Virus record (IMG/VR): IMGVR_UViG_3300042466_000888
Coordinates: 1-32,943 of that record
Direction: 5' to 3' (one strand)
DNA from: a virus
Length of the DNA: 32,943 bases
Shown: one piece after another, positions 8,105 through 17,500 of the stretch
Position numbering within the stretch: position 1 is the first letter of the stretch
Layout of the letters: each line of letters begins with the position of its first letter
Program-made: the position numbers and the translations under genes
Notes under the pieces: model-generated
The model's input: the letters and a program-made list of their open reading frames with translations, nothing else
What the model was told of the DNA's origin: nothing
The model's database searches: none

Positions 8105-9052
8105 ATGGAAAAAATACTAGTAGAAAATCCTGGTCGATTCGTCATCTTCCCTATTGAACACAACGATATATGGGAATATTACAAACAACACCAAGCTGCT
8201 TTTTGGACAGCTGAAGAGGTGGATTTAACAAACGACATCAGAGATTGGGAAACATTAACTGATAATGAGAAATACTTCATCAAAAATGTATTATCATTTT
8301 TTGCGGCATCAGACGGGATTGTGAATGAAAACTTGGCAGAAAACTTCTACCGAGAAGTACAATACCCTGAGGCGAAATTCTTTTATGGAATCCAATTGGC
8401 GATGGAAAACATCCACTCACTTATGTACTCACTTTTGATTGACACATACATTAACAACCCGAAAGAGAAAGATGAATGTTTCAACGCAATCGATAGATTA
8501 CCAGCAGTTCAGAAAAAAGCTAAATGGGCATTGGATTGGATTGAAAACGCATCGTTCGCAGAAAGATTAGTTGCGTTCGCAGCGGTCGAAGGTATCTTTT
8601 TTTCAGGATCGTTCTGTTCCATATTTTGGATGAAATCAAGAGGAATAATGCAAGGTTTGTGTAATGCTAACTCACTTATCTTTAAAGATGAGAACTTACA
8701 CTGTGATTTTGCAATTCACTTATTGAATAACCACTTGGAAAATAAACCTTCAGAGAAAAGAATCAAAGAGATTGTATTATCTGCTCTTGAGATTGAAAAG
8801 GAATTTATCACAGAATCACTTCCAGTTTCACTAATAGGAATGAACTCAAACCTTATGAAACAATACCTTGAATTTGTGGTTGACGGATTACTCGTTAAGA
8901 TGGGTTGTGGTAAACAATTCAATGTTGAACAACCGTTCAAATTCATGGAGCAAATTGCTGTTGAAACAAAAGGTAATTTCTTTGAGTCCAGAACTATGGA
9001 ATATCAGAAGGCGAAATTGAACGAAACAATAACATTTACAGACGACTTTTAA
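8105..9052 (+). CDS. nrdB: Ribonucleotide reductase class Ia, beta subunit
   Basis: The R2 subunit carries the diiron-tyrosyl radical cofactor for making deoxynucleotides. All metal ligands are present in order: D70 (AASDGIV), E101 and H104 (MENIHS), E162 (AAVEG), E196 and H199 (KDENLH). The radical tyrosine is Y108, seven residues after E101 as in Escherichia coli NrdB (E115/Y122). The C-terminus ends in TFTDDF, an aromatic-acidic tail of the kind that docks into NrdA. At 315 aa it is slightly shorter than the E. coli protein (376 aa), as is common in phage. The nrdA gene follows after 9 nt, so the subunits are almost certainly coexpressed. Confidence 0.95.
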   Translation: MEKILVENPGRFVIFPIEHNDIWEYYKQHQAAFWTAEEVDLTNDIRDWETLTDNEKYFIKNVLSFFAASDGIVNENLAENFYREVQYPEAKFFYGIQLAMENIHSLMYSLLIDTYINNPKEKDECFNAIDRLPAVQKKAKWALDWIENASFAERLVAFAAVEGIFFSGSFCSIFWMKSRGIMQGLCNANSLIFKDENLHCDFAIHLLNNHLENKPSEKRIKEIVLSALEIEKEFITESLPVSLIGMNSNLMKQYLEFVVDGLLVKMGCGKQFNVEQPFKFMEQIAVETKGNFFESRTMEYQKAKLNETITFTDDF

Positions 9053-9061
9053 ATTTAGATT

Positions 9062-11491
9062 ATGTCATTAAAAATTATTAAACGAGGTGGTGAGATTGTA
9101 TCATTTAACCCACAAAAAATTTACAACAGAGTTAAAAGATCTGCAAAAGGTTTAAACGTAAATTCGGATGAGATCTTCATTAAGGTTATTACTTCAGTAC
9201 CAACTGAGGGTGAAATAACAACTAAGGAACTTGATAAGTTAGTTAACGAGATTGCGGCGTCTTATACCGGTAGTCACCATGATTACTCAAGATTGGCCGC
9301 TTCAGTTGCAATATCTTCTTACCATAAGGAAACAAATGATAGTTTCTCACAAACAATGATGGAACTTTATAAGGATGGTATTATCAACGAAAAACTTATT
9401 GAAACAATTAAAGAGTATGGTGAGGATACAATCGATGCTGTGATCAATCACGAAAACGATTATAACTTTGACTATTTTGCTTGGAGATCTTTACAAGAAA
9501 TGTATTTGTTGAAGAAACCAACTGGTAAAGTAATCGAAAGACCACAACATATGTATATGAGAGTCGCATTGTGGGTAACAACAAACATTACTGATGCTTT
9601 TGAATACTATAAATCGTTATCAGATCAGTTAATTTCAAAGGCAACACCTATCATGATTAACGCGGGAACAAAAGTTCCACAGTTAGCGTCTTGTGTATTA
9701 CACTATAACGATGCTGACTCAAGAAAAGGTTTATTGGATACCTTAACAGATATATCTACATTTTCTTCAGACGCTGCGGGTATCGGACTTTCTATGTCTA
9801 ACATCCGTAGTAAAGAAAGTAGAATCTCAAGTTCAGGTGGTTATGCCGGTGGACTATTAAAATACCTTAAGATTGTGAATGAGTCACTTAGATTCTTTAA
9901 TCAACAAGGTCGTAGACCTGGTTCAGCCGCAATCTATCTTGAACCATGGCACAAAGACATCTTTGATCTTTTGGATATTAAAAAGAATACAGGTGCTGAA
10001 GAACTAAGAGCTCGTGATTTATTTACATCATTATGGCTTCCCGATAATTTCATGAGAGCAGTTAAAAATAACGGTGATTGGTATTTGTTCTGTCCTAATG
10101 ATATTAAAAAGTCGGGTCTTAAACCATTACAAGAGTGTTATGGTGATGAATATGAGTCTGTATATAATAAGGCAGTTGAATTAGGTCTTGGTAAAAAAGT
10201 TAAAGCTCAGGATATTTGGACCAAAGTTATTGAATCGCAAGTTGAAACTGGTGTTCCATACTTATGTTCTAAGGATAATGCCAATAAAAAGACTAATCAT
10301 CAAAATATTGGGGTTATTAAACAATCTAACCTTTGTAATGAAATCTACCAATACACAGATGAGGAAACAACAGCAATCTGTACGTTATCATCTATGGTTT
10401 TGAAAAACTTTATCAAATCAGGAAAATTTGATTTTGAACTTTTACACAATGAAGTTAGAAAGGTTGTTAGATCTTTAAACAAAGTTGTGGACATCAACAA
10501 CTACTCAACAGAAAAAGGTAGAAAAGGTGGGTTAGAACAAAGAGCAATTGCAATTGGAACTCAAGGTTTAGCGGACGTATTCTATTTAATGGATTACATC
10601 TTCACATCAGAAGAAGCGAAACAATTAAATAGAGACATTTTTGAAACAATCTATTACGCGGCAATCTACGAAAGTAACCAATTGTGTAAAGATGGAAAAT
10701 ACGAACCCTACAAATTCTTCAAAGGGTCACCAATGTCACAAGGGACATTCCAGTTCGATATGTGGAATGTGGATGAGTCAAACTTATCAGGAATGTGGGA
10801 TTGGAGTAAATTAAAGAAAAGTGTTATGGAGTATGGTGTATGTAATTCACTATTCACGGCACAAATGCCAGTGGCGTCTTCAGCTAAAATCACAGGTTCT
10901 TATGAAATGACTGAACCAGCTCACTCGGCAATCTTTAACAGACGAGTAGTTGGTGGTGAGATCATGATTGTAAACAAATACTTAATTGCTGACTTTGAAA
11001 AGATAGGTATATGGTCTGAGGATTTGAAAAATGAAATCATTATGAATGAAGGATCAATTCAAAATATTAACTTTAATAATTACTTAGACCCTGAGGATAA
11101 GATTTACAATAAGAAAGTGAAACGAATTGAACACTTAATACCTAAGTATAAAACAATTTGGGAGATTTCACAAAAACAACTTATCGATATGGCTGCAGAT
11201 AGAGCACCATTTATAGATCAATCACAATCTATGAATATCTACATGTCTAACCCAACATTATCAAAGATTACATCATCACATTTTCACTCTTGGGAAAGTG
11301 GTTTGAAAACACTTTGTTATTATGTTAGAACTAAGGCAATATCAACAGGGGCAAAACATTTAGCAATGGATATCTCTAAAAAAAATAAACCAAGAGTAAC
11401 ACCTGAACCACCAAAGGTTGATTATACAAATATGAATTTACCACCAAAACCTGAGAATTCTGATTTTGAATGTTTTGGATGTTCATCTTAA
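9062..11491 (+). CDS. nrdA: Ribonucleotide reductase class Ia, alpha subunit
   Basis: This 809-aa catalytic subunit reduces ribonucleoside diphosphates. An ATP-cone begins at the N-terminus (IIKRGGEIVSFNPQKI), so allosteric activity control may be kept. The catalytic residues are present: C211 in LASCVLHY pairs with C440 in AICTLSS, and N423/C425/E427 lie in SNLCNEI. The C-terminal shuttle Cys pair is C804/C807 in ECFGCSS. The length is normal (E. coli NrdA is 761 aa). No intein or frameshift interrupts it. The gene ends in a strong terminator, closing the replication and nucleotide cassette. No glutaredoxin or thioredoxin gene is visible in the window. Confidence 0.95.
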   Translation: MSLKIIKRGGEIVSFNPQKIYNRVKRSAKGLNVNSDEIFIKVITSVPTEGEITTKELDKLVNEIAASYTGSHHDYSRLAASVAISSYHKETNDSFSQTMMELYKDGIINEKLIETIKEYGEDTIDAVINHENDYNFDYFAWRSLQEMYLLKKPTGKVIERPQHMYMRVALWVTTNITDAFEYYKSLSDQLISKATPIMINAGTKVPQLASCVLHYNDADSRKGLLDTLTDISTFSSDAAGIGLSMSNIRSKESRISSSGGYAGGLLKYLKIVNESLRFFNQQGRRPGSAAIYLEPWHKDIFDLLDIKKNTGAEELRARDLFTSLWLPDNFMRAVKNNGDWYLFCPNDIKKSGLKPLQECYGDEYESVYNKAVELGLGKKVKAQDIWTKVIESQVETGVPYLCSKDNANKKTNHQNIGVIKQSNLCNEIYQYTDEETTAICTLSSMVLKNFIKSGKFDFELLHNEVRKVVRSLNKVVDINNYSTEKGRKGGLEQRAIAIGTQGLADVFYLMDYIFTSEEAKQLNRDIFETIYYAAIYESNQLCKDGKYEPYKFFKGSPMSQGTFQFDMWNVDESNLSGMWDWSKLKKSVMEYGVCNSLFTAQMPVASSAKITGSYEMTEPAHSAIFNRRVVGGEIMIVNKYLIADFEKIGIWSEDLKNEIIMNEGSIQNINFNNYLDPEDKIYNKKVKRIEHLIPKYKTIWEISQKQLIDMAADRAPFIDQSQSMNIYMSNPTLSKITSSHFHSWESGLKTLCYYVRTKAISTGAKHLAMDISKKNKPRVTPEPPKVDYTNMNLPPKPENSDFECFGCSS

Positions 11492-11499
11492 AAAAAAAG

Positions 11500-11529
11500 A
11501 AATCACGATTTATTCGTGATTTTTTTTTT
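11500..11529 (+). terminator. Rho-independent terminator after nrdA
   Basis: The 9-bp stem AAATCACGA / TCGTGATTT (11500-11508 with 11514-11522) has a 5-nt loop and is followed by T to 11529. An A run just upstream means it could also act on the opposite strand. Confidence 0.88.
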
Positions 11530-11537
11530 GTTGTTGA

Positions 11538-11549
11538 TATTTATAAATA
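11538..11549 (+). promoter_or_regulatory. TATTTATA motif, here a perfect 12-nt palindrome
   Basis: TATTTATAAATA reads the same on both strands. It contains TATTTATA and also TATAAATA, the T4 late-promoter core, 9 nt before the ATG at 11559. It directly follows a terminator, so a promoter is expected here. Confidence 0.5.
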
Positions 11550-11558
11550 AAAATTATC

Positions 11559-12047
11559 ATGAAAAAAGTAATTAAACTAACTGAAAGAGATCTTACTAAT
11601 ATTGTCGCTAAAGTGATAAGAGAAGAACAAAAAAGTAAAAAGAGCCTTAATGAAGGTGTATTATTAACTTTAGGTGGACTTGCACTTGGTGGGGCTGTAA
11701 TTAAAAAAGCATACGATTATATAAAAAACAGACAACTTAAAAATAATATGTCTGAGACAGGTAACGTTAAAAAATCGAAAGATGGTAAATTTACCATGAA
11801 AGAATATGAAGACAATGAGTCTGGTGAAACGTTTTGGGGTGTTGATGTAACTGACCACACTAGAGGTGAAGGATATGAGGAGAGACGAGTTTTATTATTT
11901 AAAAACGATCCTGAAAGAATTGAAAAAATCTTAAATTCCGAAGTTAAACATGATTATTCTGATGAGGCGTATATGACAGATGGATACGAAGACATGTTCG
12001 GACAATTCAAATCCGACAAACGAATTGATTTAGATATCGAAGATTAA
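11559..12047 (+). CDS. Protein of unknown function with amphipathic N-terminal helix (162 aa)
   Basis: The gene forms its own transcription unit between two terminators. Residues 1-24 read as a basic amphipathic helix (KLTERDLTNIVAKVIREEQ). Residues about 33-53 are Gly/Leu/Ala-rich (LLTLGGLALGGAVIKKAYDY) and could be a membrane segment or a Gly-zipper helix. The remaining about 105 residues are soluble and acidic, probably alpha/beta (MKEYEDNESGETFWGVDV), with an Asp/Glu-rich end. No catalytic motif is seen. The N-terminal helix followed by a Glu recalls capsid-targeting peptides of T4 internal proteins, but that is an inference. The TATTTATA palindrome upstream suggests late expression. Confidence 0.75.
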   Translation: MKKVIKLTERDLTNIVAKVIREEQKSKKSLNEGVLLTLGGLALGGAVIKKAYDYIKNRQLKNNMSETGNVKKSKDGKFTMKEYEDNESGETFWGVDVTDHTRGEGYEERRVLLFKNDPERIEKILNSEVKHDYSDEAYMTDGYEDMFGQFKSDKRIDLDIED

Positions 12048-12050
12048 TCC

Positions 12051-12079
12051 AAAACCCTCCCCAAAAAGGAGGGTTTTTT
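12051..12079 (+). terminator. Rho-independent terminator
   Basis: The 10-bp stem AAAACCCTCC / GGAGGGTTTT (12051-12060 with 12068-12077) has a 7-nt loop and the T run continues to 12079. It isolates the 162-aa gene from the baseplate block. Confidence 0.9.
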
Positions 12080-12117
12080 ATTTCCATAAATTTTTTACTT
12101 AAAAAAAACTGAACTTA

Positions 12118-12125
12118 TATTTATA
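12118..12125 (+). promoter_or_regulatory. TATTTATA motif before the baseplate block
   Basis: TATTTATA ends 6 nt before the ATG of the gp25-like gene and follows a terminator. If it is a -10 element, transcription would begin at or very near the start codon, giving a leaderless message. Confidence 0.5.
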
Positions 12126-12131
12126 TGTGAT

Positions 12132-12590
12132 ATGGCAAATGGTATTACATATGGTATTTCTTTCCCCTTCGTTGACTCATTCACAGGTAGATACTTGGAT
12201 GTTACAAATTCAACAGAAGGTGAAGTAAGATCAAGTTTGGTTCACTTAATTCTGACAAGAAAAGGGTCAAGATATTTCTTACCTGATTTCGGAACTCGTT
12301 TATATGAGTTTATTTTTGAACCTCTTGATGGTCCTACATTTTCAGATATAGAATCTGAAATACGAGATACTATTGGTAACTACATGCCGAACTTACAAGT
12401 AACCAATATAACAGTAGAACCAGCATCTGCGGGTTTAGAAGATAAGGGTGAAACAATTAATCAATACGGTGAAAGAGAATTTAGGGTTACTAATATTGCT
12501 CAATTAGAACACACAGCAAGAATCAAAATAGATTATAGAATAACAGATTCCGCTTTTGAATCTAGTGATTTTATCATTATCAATATTTAA
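12132..12590 (+). CDS. 25: Baseplate wedge protein, gp25/GPW family
   Basis: This 152-aa protein belongs to the gp25-like family, whose members help initiate sheath assembly at the baseplate. The signature region is residues 33-64: RSSLVHLILTRKGSRYFLPD, then FGTRLYEFIFEP, with the conserved 'G.R...PDFG.RL..F.FEP' pattern. A beta-alpha-beta tail follows (IESEIRDTIGNYMPNLQV and ARIKIDYRI). Length is close to T4 gp25 (132 aa). It is followed after 6 nt by the gp6-like gene, the same order as in T4 (25-6). Confidence 0.9.
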   Translation: MANGITYGISFPFVDSFTGRYLDVTNSTEGEVRSSLVHLILTRKGSRYFLPDFGTRLYEFIFEPLDGPTFSDIESEIRDTIGNYMPNLQVTNITVEPASAGLEDKGETINQYGEREFRVTNIAQLEHTARIKIDYRITDSAFESSDFIIINI

Positions 12591-12596
12591 TAGTAT

Positions 12597-14438
12597 ATGG
12601 CAGAAAAGAAAATATCTTACACGGTCCGAGATTTTCAAGGAGTAAGAACGGAGTTAATTAACTTTACAAGAACCTATTACCCTGATTTAGTTCAAAACTT
12701 TAATGATGCGGGTATTTTCTCTGTTATGTTAGATTTAAATGCTGCAGTAACAGATAACTTAAACTTTCAGATTGATAGGAGTATACAAGAAACTGTACTA
12801 CAGTTTGCACAACAAAAGAATTCAGTATATAATATTGCAAGAACTTACGGATTAAAAATACCAGGTCAAAGACCATCAGTTGCTTTGGTTGATTTCTCAA
12901 TCACGGTTCCGGCTTTTGGTGATAGAGAAGACTTAAGATATTGTGGTGTTTTAAGAAGAGGATCTCAGGTTAATGGAGCTGGACAACCATTTGAAACGGT
13001 ATATGATATTGATTTTGCGTCACCAATAAATGCTGAAGGATCACCAAATAGAGTAAAGATACCTAACTTTGATTCAAGTGGTAAACTAATTAACTACACA
13101 ATTGTTAAAAGAGAAGTTGTTGTTAATGGTATTACTAAAGTGTATAAGAGAGTTATTACTGCTAACGATGCTAGACCTTATTTAGAATTATTCTTACCTG
13201 AGAAAAATGTTTTGGGTATAACAAGTGTTTTATTAAAACAAGGAACACAATACTCAACAATACCTCAACCACAAGAGTTTATTACAGTAGGACCTGATAG
13301 ATGGTTCGAAGTTGATGCTTTAGTACAAGACAGAGTCTTTATTGAGGACCCAACTAAAGTTTCAGATCAACCTGGTATTAAGGTTGGTAGATATATAACA
13401 ACATCTAACAAATTCATATCCGAATATACACCTGAAGGTTTCTGTAAAATGACTTTTGGTGGTGGAAATATATCAGCAGAAGAACAATTAAGAGAATTCG
13501 CTCGTGATGGTAAAGGTTTTGATTTAAGTAGATATACAAACAATTATGCGATGGGTGCGGCTTTGACACCTAATACAACACTATTTGTTCAGTATAGAAT
13601 TGGTGGTGGGTTATCAAGTAATTTAGGTATTAACACTATCAATCAGATCGGTACCGTGTCATTTGCGGTAAACGGTCCTTCAGATTCAGTTAATAGAAGT
13701 GTTATTAATAGTTTGCAGTGTAATAACGTAACCGCAGCAATTGGGGGTGCGAACATACCAACAACTGAAGATGTTAGAAACATGGTCGCATTTAACTTTG
13801 CAGCACAAAACAGAGCTGTTACGGTAAATGACTACAACTCAATCATAAGAACAATGCCTTCTCAGTTTGGTGCACCTGCTAAAGTTGCAATCACAGAAGA
13901 AAATAATAAGATAAAAATTAAAATGTTATCTTACGACACAAGTGGTAGTTTGACAAATGTTATATCAAACACACTTAAACAAAATGTTGCCAATTACCTA
14001 TCCAACTTTAGGATGATAAATGACTATATCTCAATTGAGGCTGCGGAAACAATTGACCTATCGGTAACTGTTGACGTTGTATTAGATAATAGTCAGAATC
14101 AAGGTGCGGTGATTGCCAAAGTGATTCAGCAGGTGAGTGAATTCTTTAACCCGTTGGTTCGAGAATTAGGTCAGAACGTTAATATATCTGAATTAAGGAG
14201 AATACTACAATCGGAAAATGGTATTGTAAGTGTATCTGATGTTCTATTCTTTAACCAAGTTGGAGGTCAGTATTCATCAGCACAAACATCGATGCCGTAT
14301 TCAGATCCATTAACAAGACAGATCCAACCAACGGCTGATACTATATTCGCAACACCAACCCAAACTTACCAAATTAGATACCCAAACAAGGATATTAATG
14401 TAAGGGTATTGAACTTAAAATCGGTAAACTTCTCTTAG
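12597..14438 (+). CDS. 6: Baseplate wedge protein, gp6/baseplate J-like
   Basis: This 613-aa protein is the likely core wedge subunit that forms the ring around the hub. The N-terminus has the family pattern: YTVRDFQGVRTELI, YYPDLVQNFNDAG, then SVMLDLNAAVTDNLNF and an A-Q-Q-K-N-S-V-Y-N-I-A-R helix (residues 8-95). Near residues 395-425 comes VRNMVAFNFAAQNRAVTVND followed by YNSIIRTMPSQFG, the conserved baseplate-J stretch with the 'NR.VT..DY..I' core. The C-terminal part has short alpha/beta repeats (VIAKVIQQVSEFFNPL). Length is close to T4 gp6 (660 aa). It is cotranscribed with the gp25-like gene. Confidence 0.88.
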   Translation: MAEKKISYTVRDFQGVRTELINFTRTYYPDLVQNFNDAGIFSVMLDLNAAVTDNLNFQIDRSIQETVLQFAQQKNSVYNIARTYGLKIPGQRPSVALVDFSITVPAFGDREDLRYCGVLRRGSQVNGAGQPFETVYDIDFASPINAEGSPNRVKIPNFDSSGKLINYTIVKREVVVNGITKVYKRVITANDARPYLELFLPEKNVLGITSVLLKQGTQYSTIPQPQEFITVGPDRWFEVDALVQDRVFIEDPTKVSDQPGIKVGRYITTSNKFISEYTPEGFCKMTFGGGNISAEEQLREFARDGKGFDLSRYTNNYAMGAALTPNTTLFVQYRIGGGLSSNLGINTINQIGTVSFAVNGPSDSVNRSVINSLQCNNVTAAIGGANIPTTEDVRNMVAFNFAAQNRAVTVNDYNSIIRTMPSQFGAPAKVAITEENNKIKIKMLSYDTSGSLTNVISNTLKQNVANYLSNFRMINDYISIEAAETIDLSVTVDVVLDNSQNQGAVIAKVIQQVSEFFNPLVRELGQNVNISELRRILQSENGIVSVSDVLFFNQVGGQYSSAQTSMPYSDPLTRQIQPTADTIFATPTQTYQIRYPNKDINVRVLNLKSVNFS

Positions 14439-14453
14439 TAATTTATTTTTCTC

Positions 14454-14471
14454 AAAATAAGATTATTTTTT
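14454..14471 (+). terminator. Weak AT-only hairpin with T run
   Basis: AAAATAA and TTATTTT face each other across two bases and run into T. The stem has no G-C pair and the loop is very tight, so at best it is a partial terminator after the gp6-like gene. Confidence 0.25.
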
Positions 14472-14489
14472 CTAAAATAGGAAATAAAC

Positions 14490-14497
14490 TATTTATG
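14490..14497 (+). promoter_or_regulatory. TATTTATG, variant of the TATTTATA motif
   Basis: One mismatch from TATTTATA, 17 nt before the ATG of the 1859-aa gene. The ATG inside it (14495) opens a six-codon frame whose TAA overlaps that start codon. Confidence 0.35.
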
Positions 14498-14514
14498 AAA
14501 AAACGAAATCTTTA

Positions 14515-17500
14515 ATGCCCAAATCATATAGAATAAGAACCGAAGTTGGTGTTGACAAATACATTAACGTCAATTTAGAACAAGATTGGGAATCTTTGGA
14601 AGTATTATCCTTAAAGATTCTTGCTAATGATTTATACACAAGGATGTGTGCTGATTACGGTGTTGTAGTTGGTCGTGTTTTTGTTAATAACGGGTTTGGT
14701 TTACCAAACGCAAAAGTTTCCGTGTTTATCCCTTTGGATGATGCGGATGAAGTTGATCCCGTTATATCAGAGTTATACCCTTACAGAACGATTACGGATA
14801 CTAATGAAGAAGGTTACAGGTATAACTTACTTCCTAAATTACCATCATATCGAGGACACCAATCTACAGGTACATTCCCAAATGTGGGTGATGTATTAAT
14901 GGATGAGTCATATATTGAGGTTTATGACAAATACTACAGATTTACCGTAACAACAAATGAAAGTGGTGACTTTATGATCTTTGGTGTACCAACTGGTACC
15001 CAAACTATTGTAATGGATGTCGACCTTTCAGATATAGGTTGTTTCTCATTAGCGCCACAAGACTTAATCCAACAAGGACTTGCAACTGAAACTCAAGTTA
15101 ACGGATCCACATTTAAAACCTCAACTAACTTAAGAGAATTACCACAAATTAAAAACTTGGTATTTGATGTGGATGTTGCACCATTTTGGGGTGACCAAGA
15201 TTTATGTCAAGTTGGAATTACAAGAGTAGATTTCGATTTAACAAAACAAGCAAACATTAATATTCAACCTACGTCAATCTTTATGGGATCAATTATCTCA
15301 ACAACAAATGACGATGCGTTAAAGGTGGGTTGTAAACCTAAAAATAATACAGGTAACTTATGTGAATTAGTTTCAGGACCTGGCGAAATACAGGCGATTA
15401 GACATACGATCAATTCTGATGAAAATGGTTTACCGATATTAGAAGTTTATCAAGTAGAACAAGAAGGGAAAGTTATTGATCCTGACGGTACATATGTACT
15501 CAACGTTCCGATGAACCTGGATTACGTATTCACTAATGAATTCGGAGAACAAGTATTGTCAGACGACCCAAGTAAAGGGATACCAACGAAGGGTAAATAT
15601 AGATTTAAGTTCAAGTGGCAAAACGAAGAAGGACTACAAAATAGCTTCCAAAGGGCAAATTTCTTGGTACCTAATATTAAAGAATATGGATGGTCAAATT
15701 CTGCGAATGATCCATTTGATCAAGCAACACAATCATATACCTATCAAATATCTGCGGGTGCGATATCAGGTGTGACTCAAATACAATCATTTGGTTTTGA
15801 TGCTGGTATTTCATTAGATAATGCAATAAACAGCTCGTCATATGAGGTATATTTAAATGGGGTTGAATATACAGGATCACTTAATTCAATACCGTTTAAC
15901 ATTGGTGATACAATACAAATTGTTGGTACGCCAATTAATCCTAACGTAACTCAAGACTTTTCGTTTACGGTTTATCCTGAAACATTATTTAATTTATTAA
16001 AATCTTACGCATTTAGTTTAGATTGGGATGATTATGTCAATCCCCAAGAAGCGATTGATTGTGAGGATACATTCTACGAATTCAAGTACAATAAGGTATA
16101 TACGACTGCCATGTTCTTAGATAGATACAAGAACGGTATTGGTAGAGCAAAACATTTAGGTATAAAAGAAATTGATAACAGATCGTGTAAGTCTACCGTA
16201 AATACATTCCCTGTGAATGATATTATACGAAACTTTGATCCGATATTCTTCGTATTCAATATACTAATTAATATTCTAACATTTCCAATATTAGTTTTAT
16301 TATTTGTTGCTCACTTTATTTCGTTTATTTGGCCAATACTAAAATATGTGTTGATAGTGTTGAGTATTTACTTAACTTATGACGCCGCGGTTGCATTATT
16401 TAATGCAATTCAAAGTGGTATACAATTAATAAGTGCGGGAGCAGGGGTTTTCCAAGTGGGTCTTGGTGTTACTGTTAACGTTGGTTTTATTTTGGAGGGT
16501 ATACGTTTAATTTTCGCAGGTATATTCCTAATTGCCGCGGCAACATTTAAACTTATACTAGCCGCAGCATTTTTAGCTTTTGCGGTTGTGGCGGCAATTA
16601 AAGTTAAAGGGTTCCCAAGAATTGCATTACCTATGATTGCATATCCTGATTGTACAAGTTGTGATTGTGATTGTGGAAATGCGGAACAAGATGATAATTT
16701 TGACATTAATAGTGTTAATGATGAACTTGAGGCTGCGGCTCAAACAGGTGGAAGTAGTTTTTATGATACAACATTAGTACCATCTCTTAGTATTATCGCA
16801 CCTGTAAACTCAGCAGGATCTTACGAAATAGAGCATCCTAATTTAGTCGGACCCAATGATGACCCAACTCAAGATGAATACCAGTGTGGTGGAATAGGGC
16901 CATATAAAAACTTAGCTAATTTAATAGGTGATGAAGATATTAGTCAAAATTTAGCGGTTCAAGCGTCTTTAGATTTGGCTAGAGTCATTTCAGGATACGA
17001 TGTACTATCATCAACTAATCCTAACCGTCTATATGTTAATGAACAATATCTACTACACGCACCACAACCTTTTTTATGGTCTGCGGATAAACAATTATTC
17101 CCAACCTATGACCTTGTTGCAGACGCTAGATATTTTGCATACCCACTATCTAAAACTTTCCCACAACAGCTAAACGACTTCAATACAAGAGATAAATATT
17201 TTAATTTTGGAGGGGCTGTTAATCAAATTAAAACTACTGTTAACCCAAGTCTAGGGTCCGAATTTTTCTTGGATCAAGTTGTGGTAATTTTGATGAGTGC
17301 CGGTGCGACAAGTCAAATAGGTGTAGGTAATGTTTGCTCATTCCAAAATCCTAACTATTTGGATACTCAGTCATCCAATCGTCTGTTAAACTTAACAGGT
17401 GCGACACTTAACCAATTCGGTACAAATTCAATTACAGGTACAACGTTAATTGGTAATTCAGTTCCAAGTCAAATAAGTTATGCGAACCCAACGAATCCGA

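Noticed and set aside
8105-11491. nrdB/nrdA as a recent host insertion or with an intein
   Set aside because: All catalytic residues are continuous, lengths are normal, and base composition looks like the neighbouring phage genes.
16410-16706. Open frame of 98 codons on the - strand, Ala/Ile-rich
   Set aside because: It is the complement of the hydrophobic segment of the 1859-aa gene, and every supported gene nearby is on the + strand.
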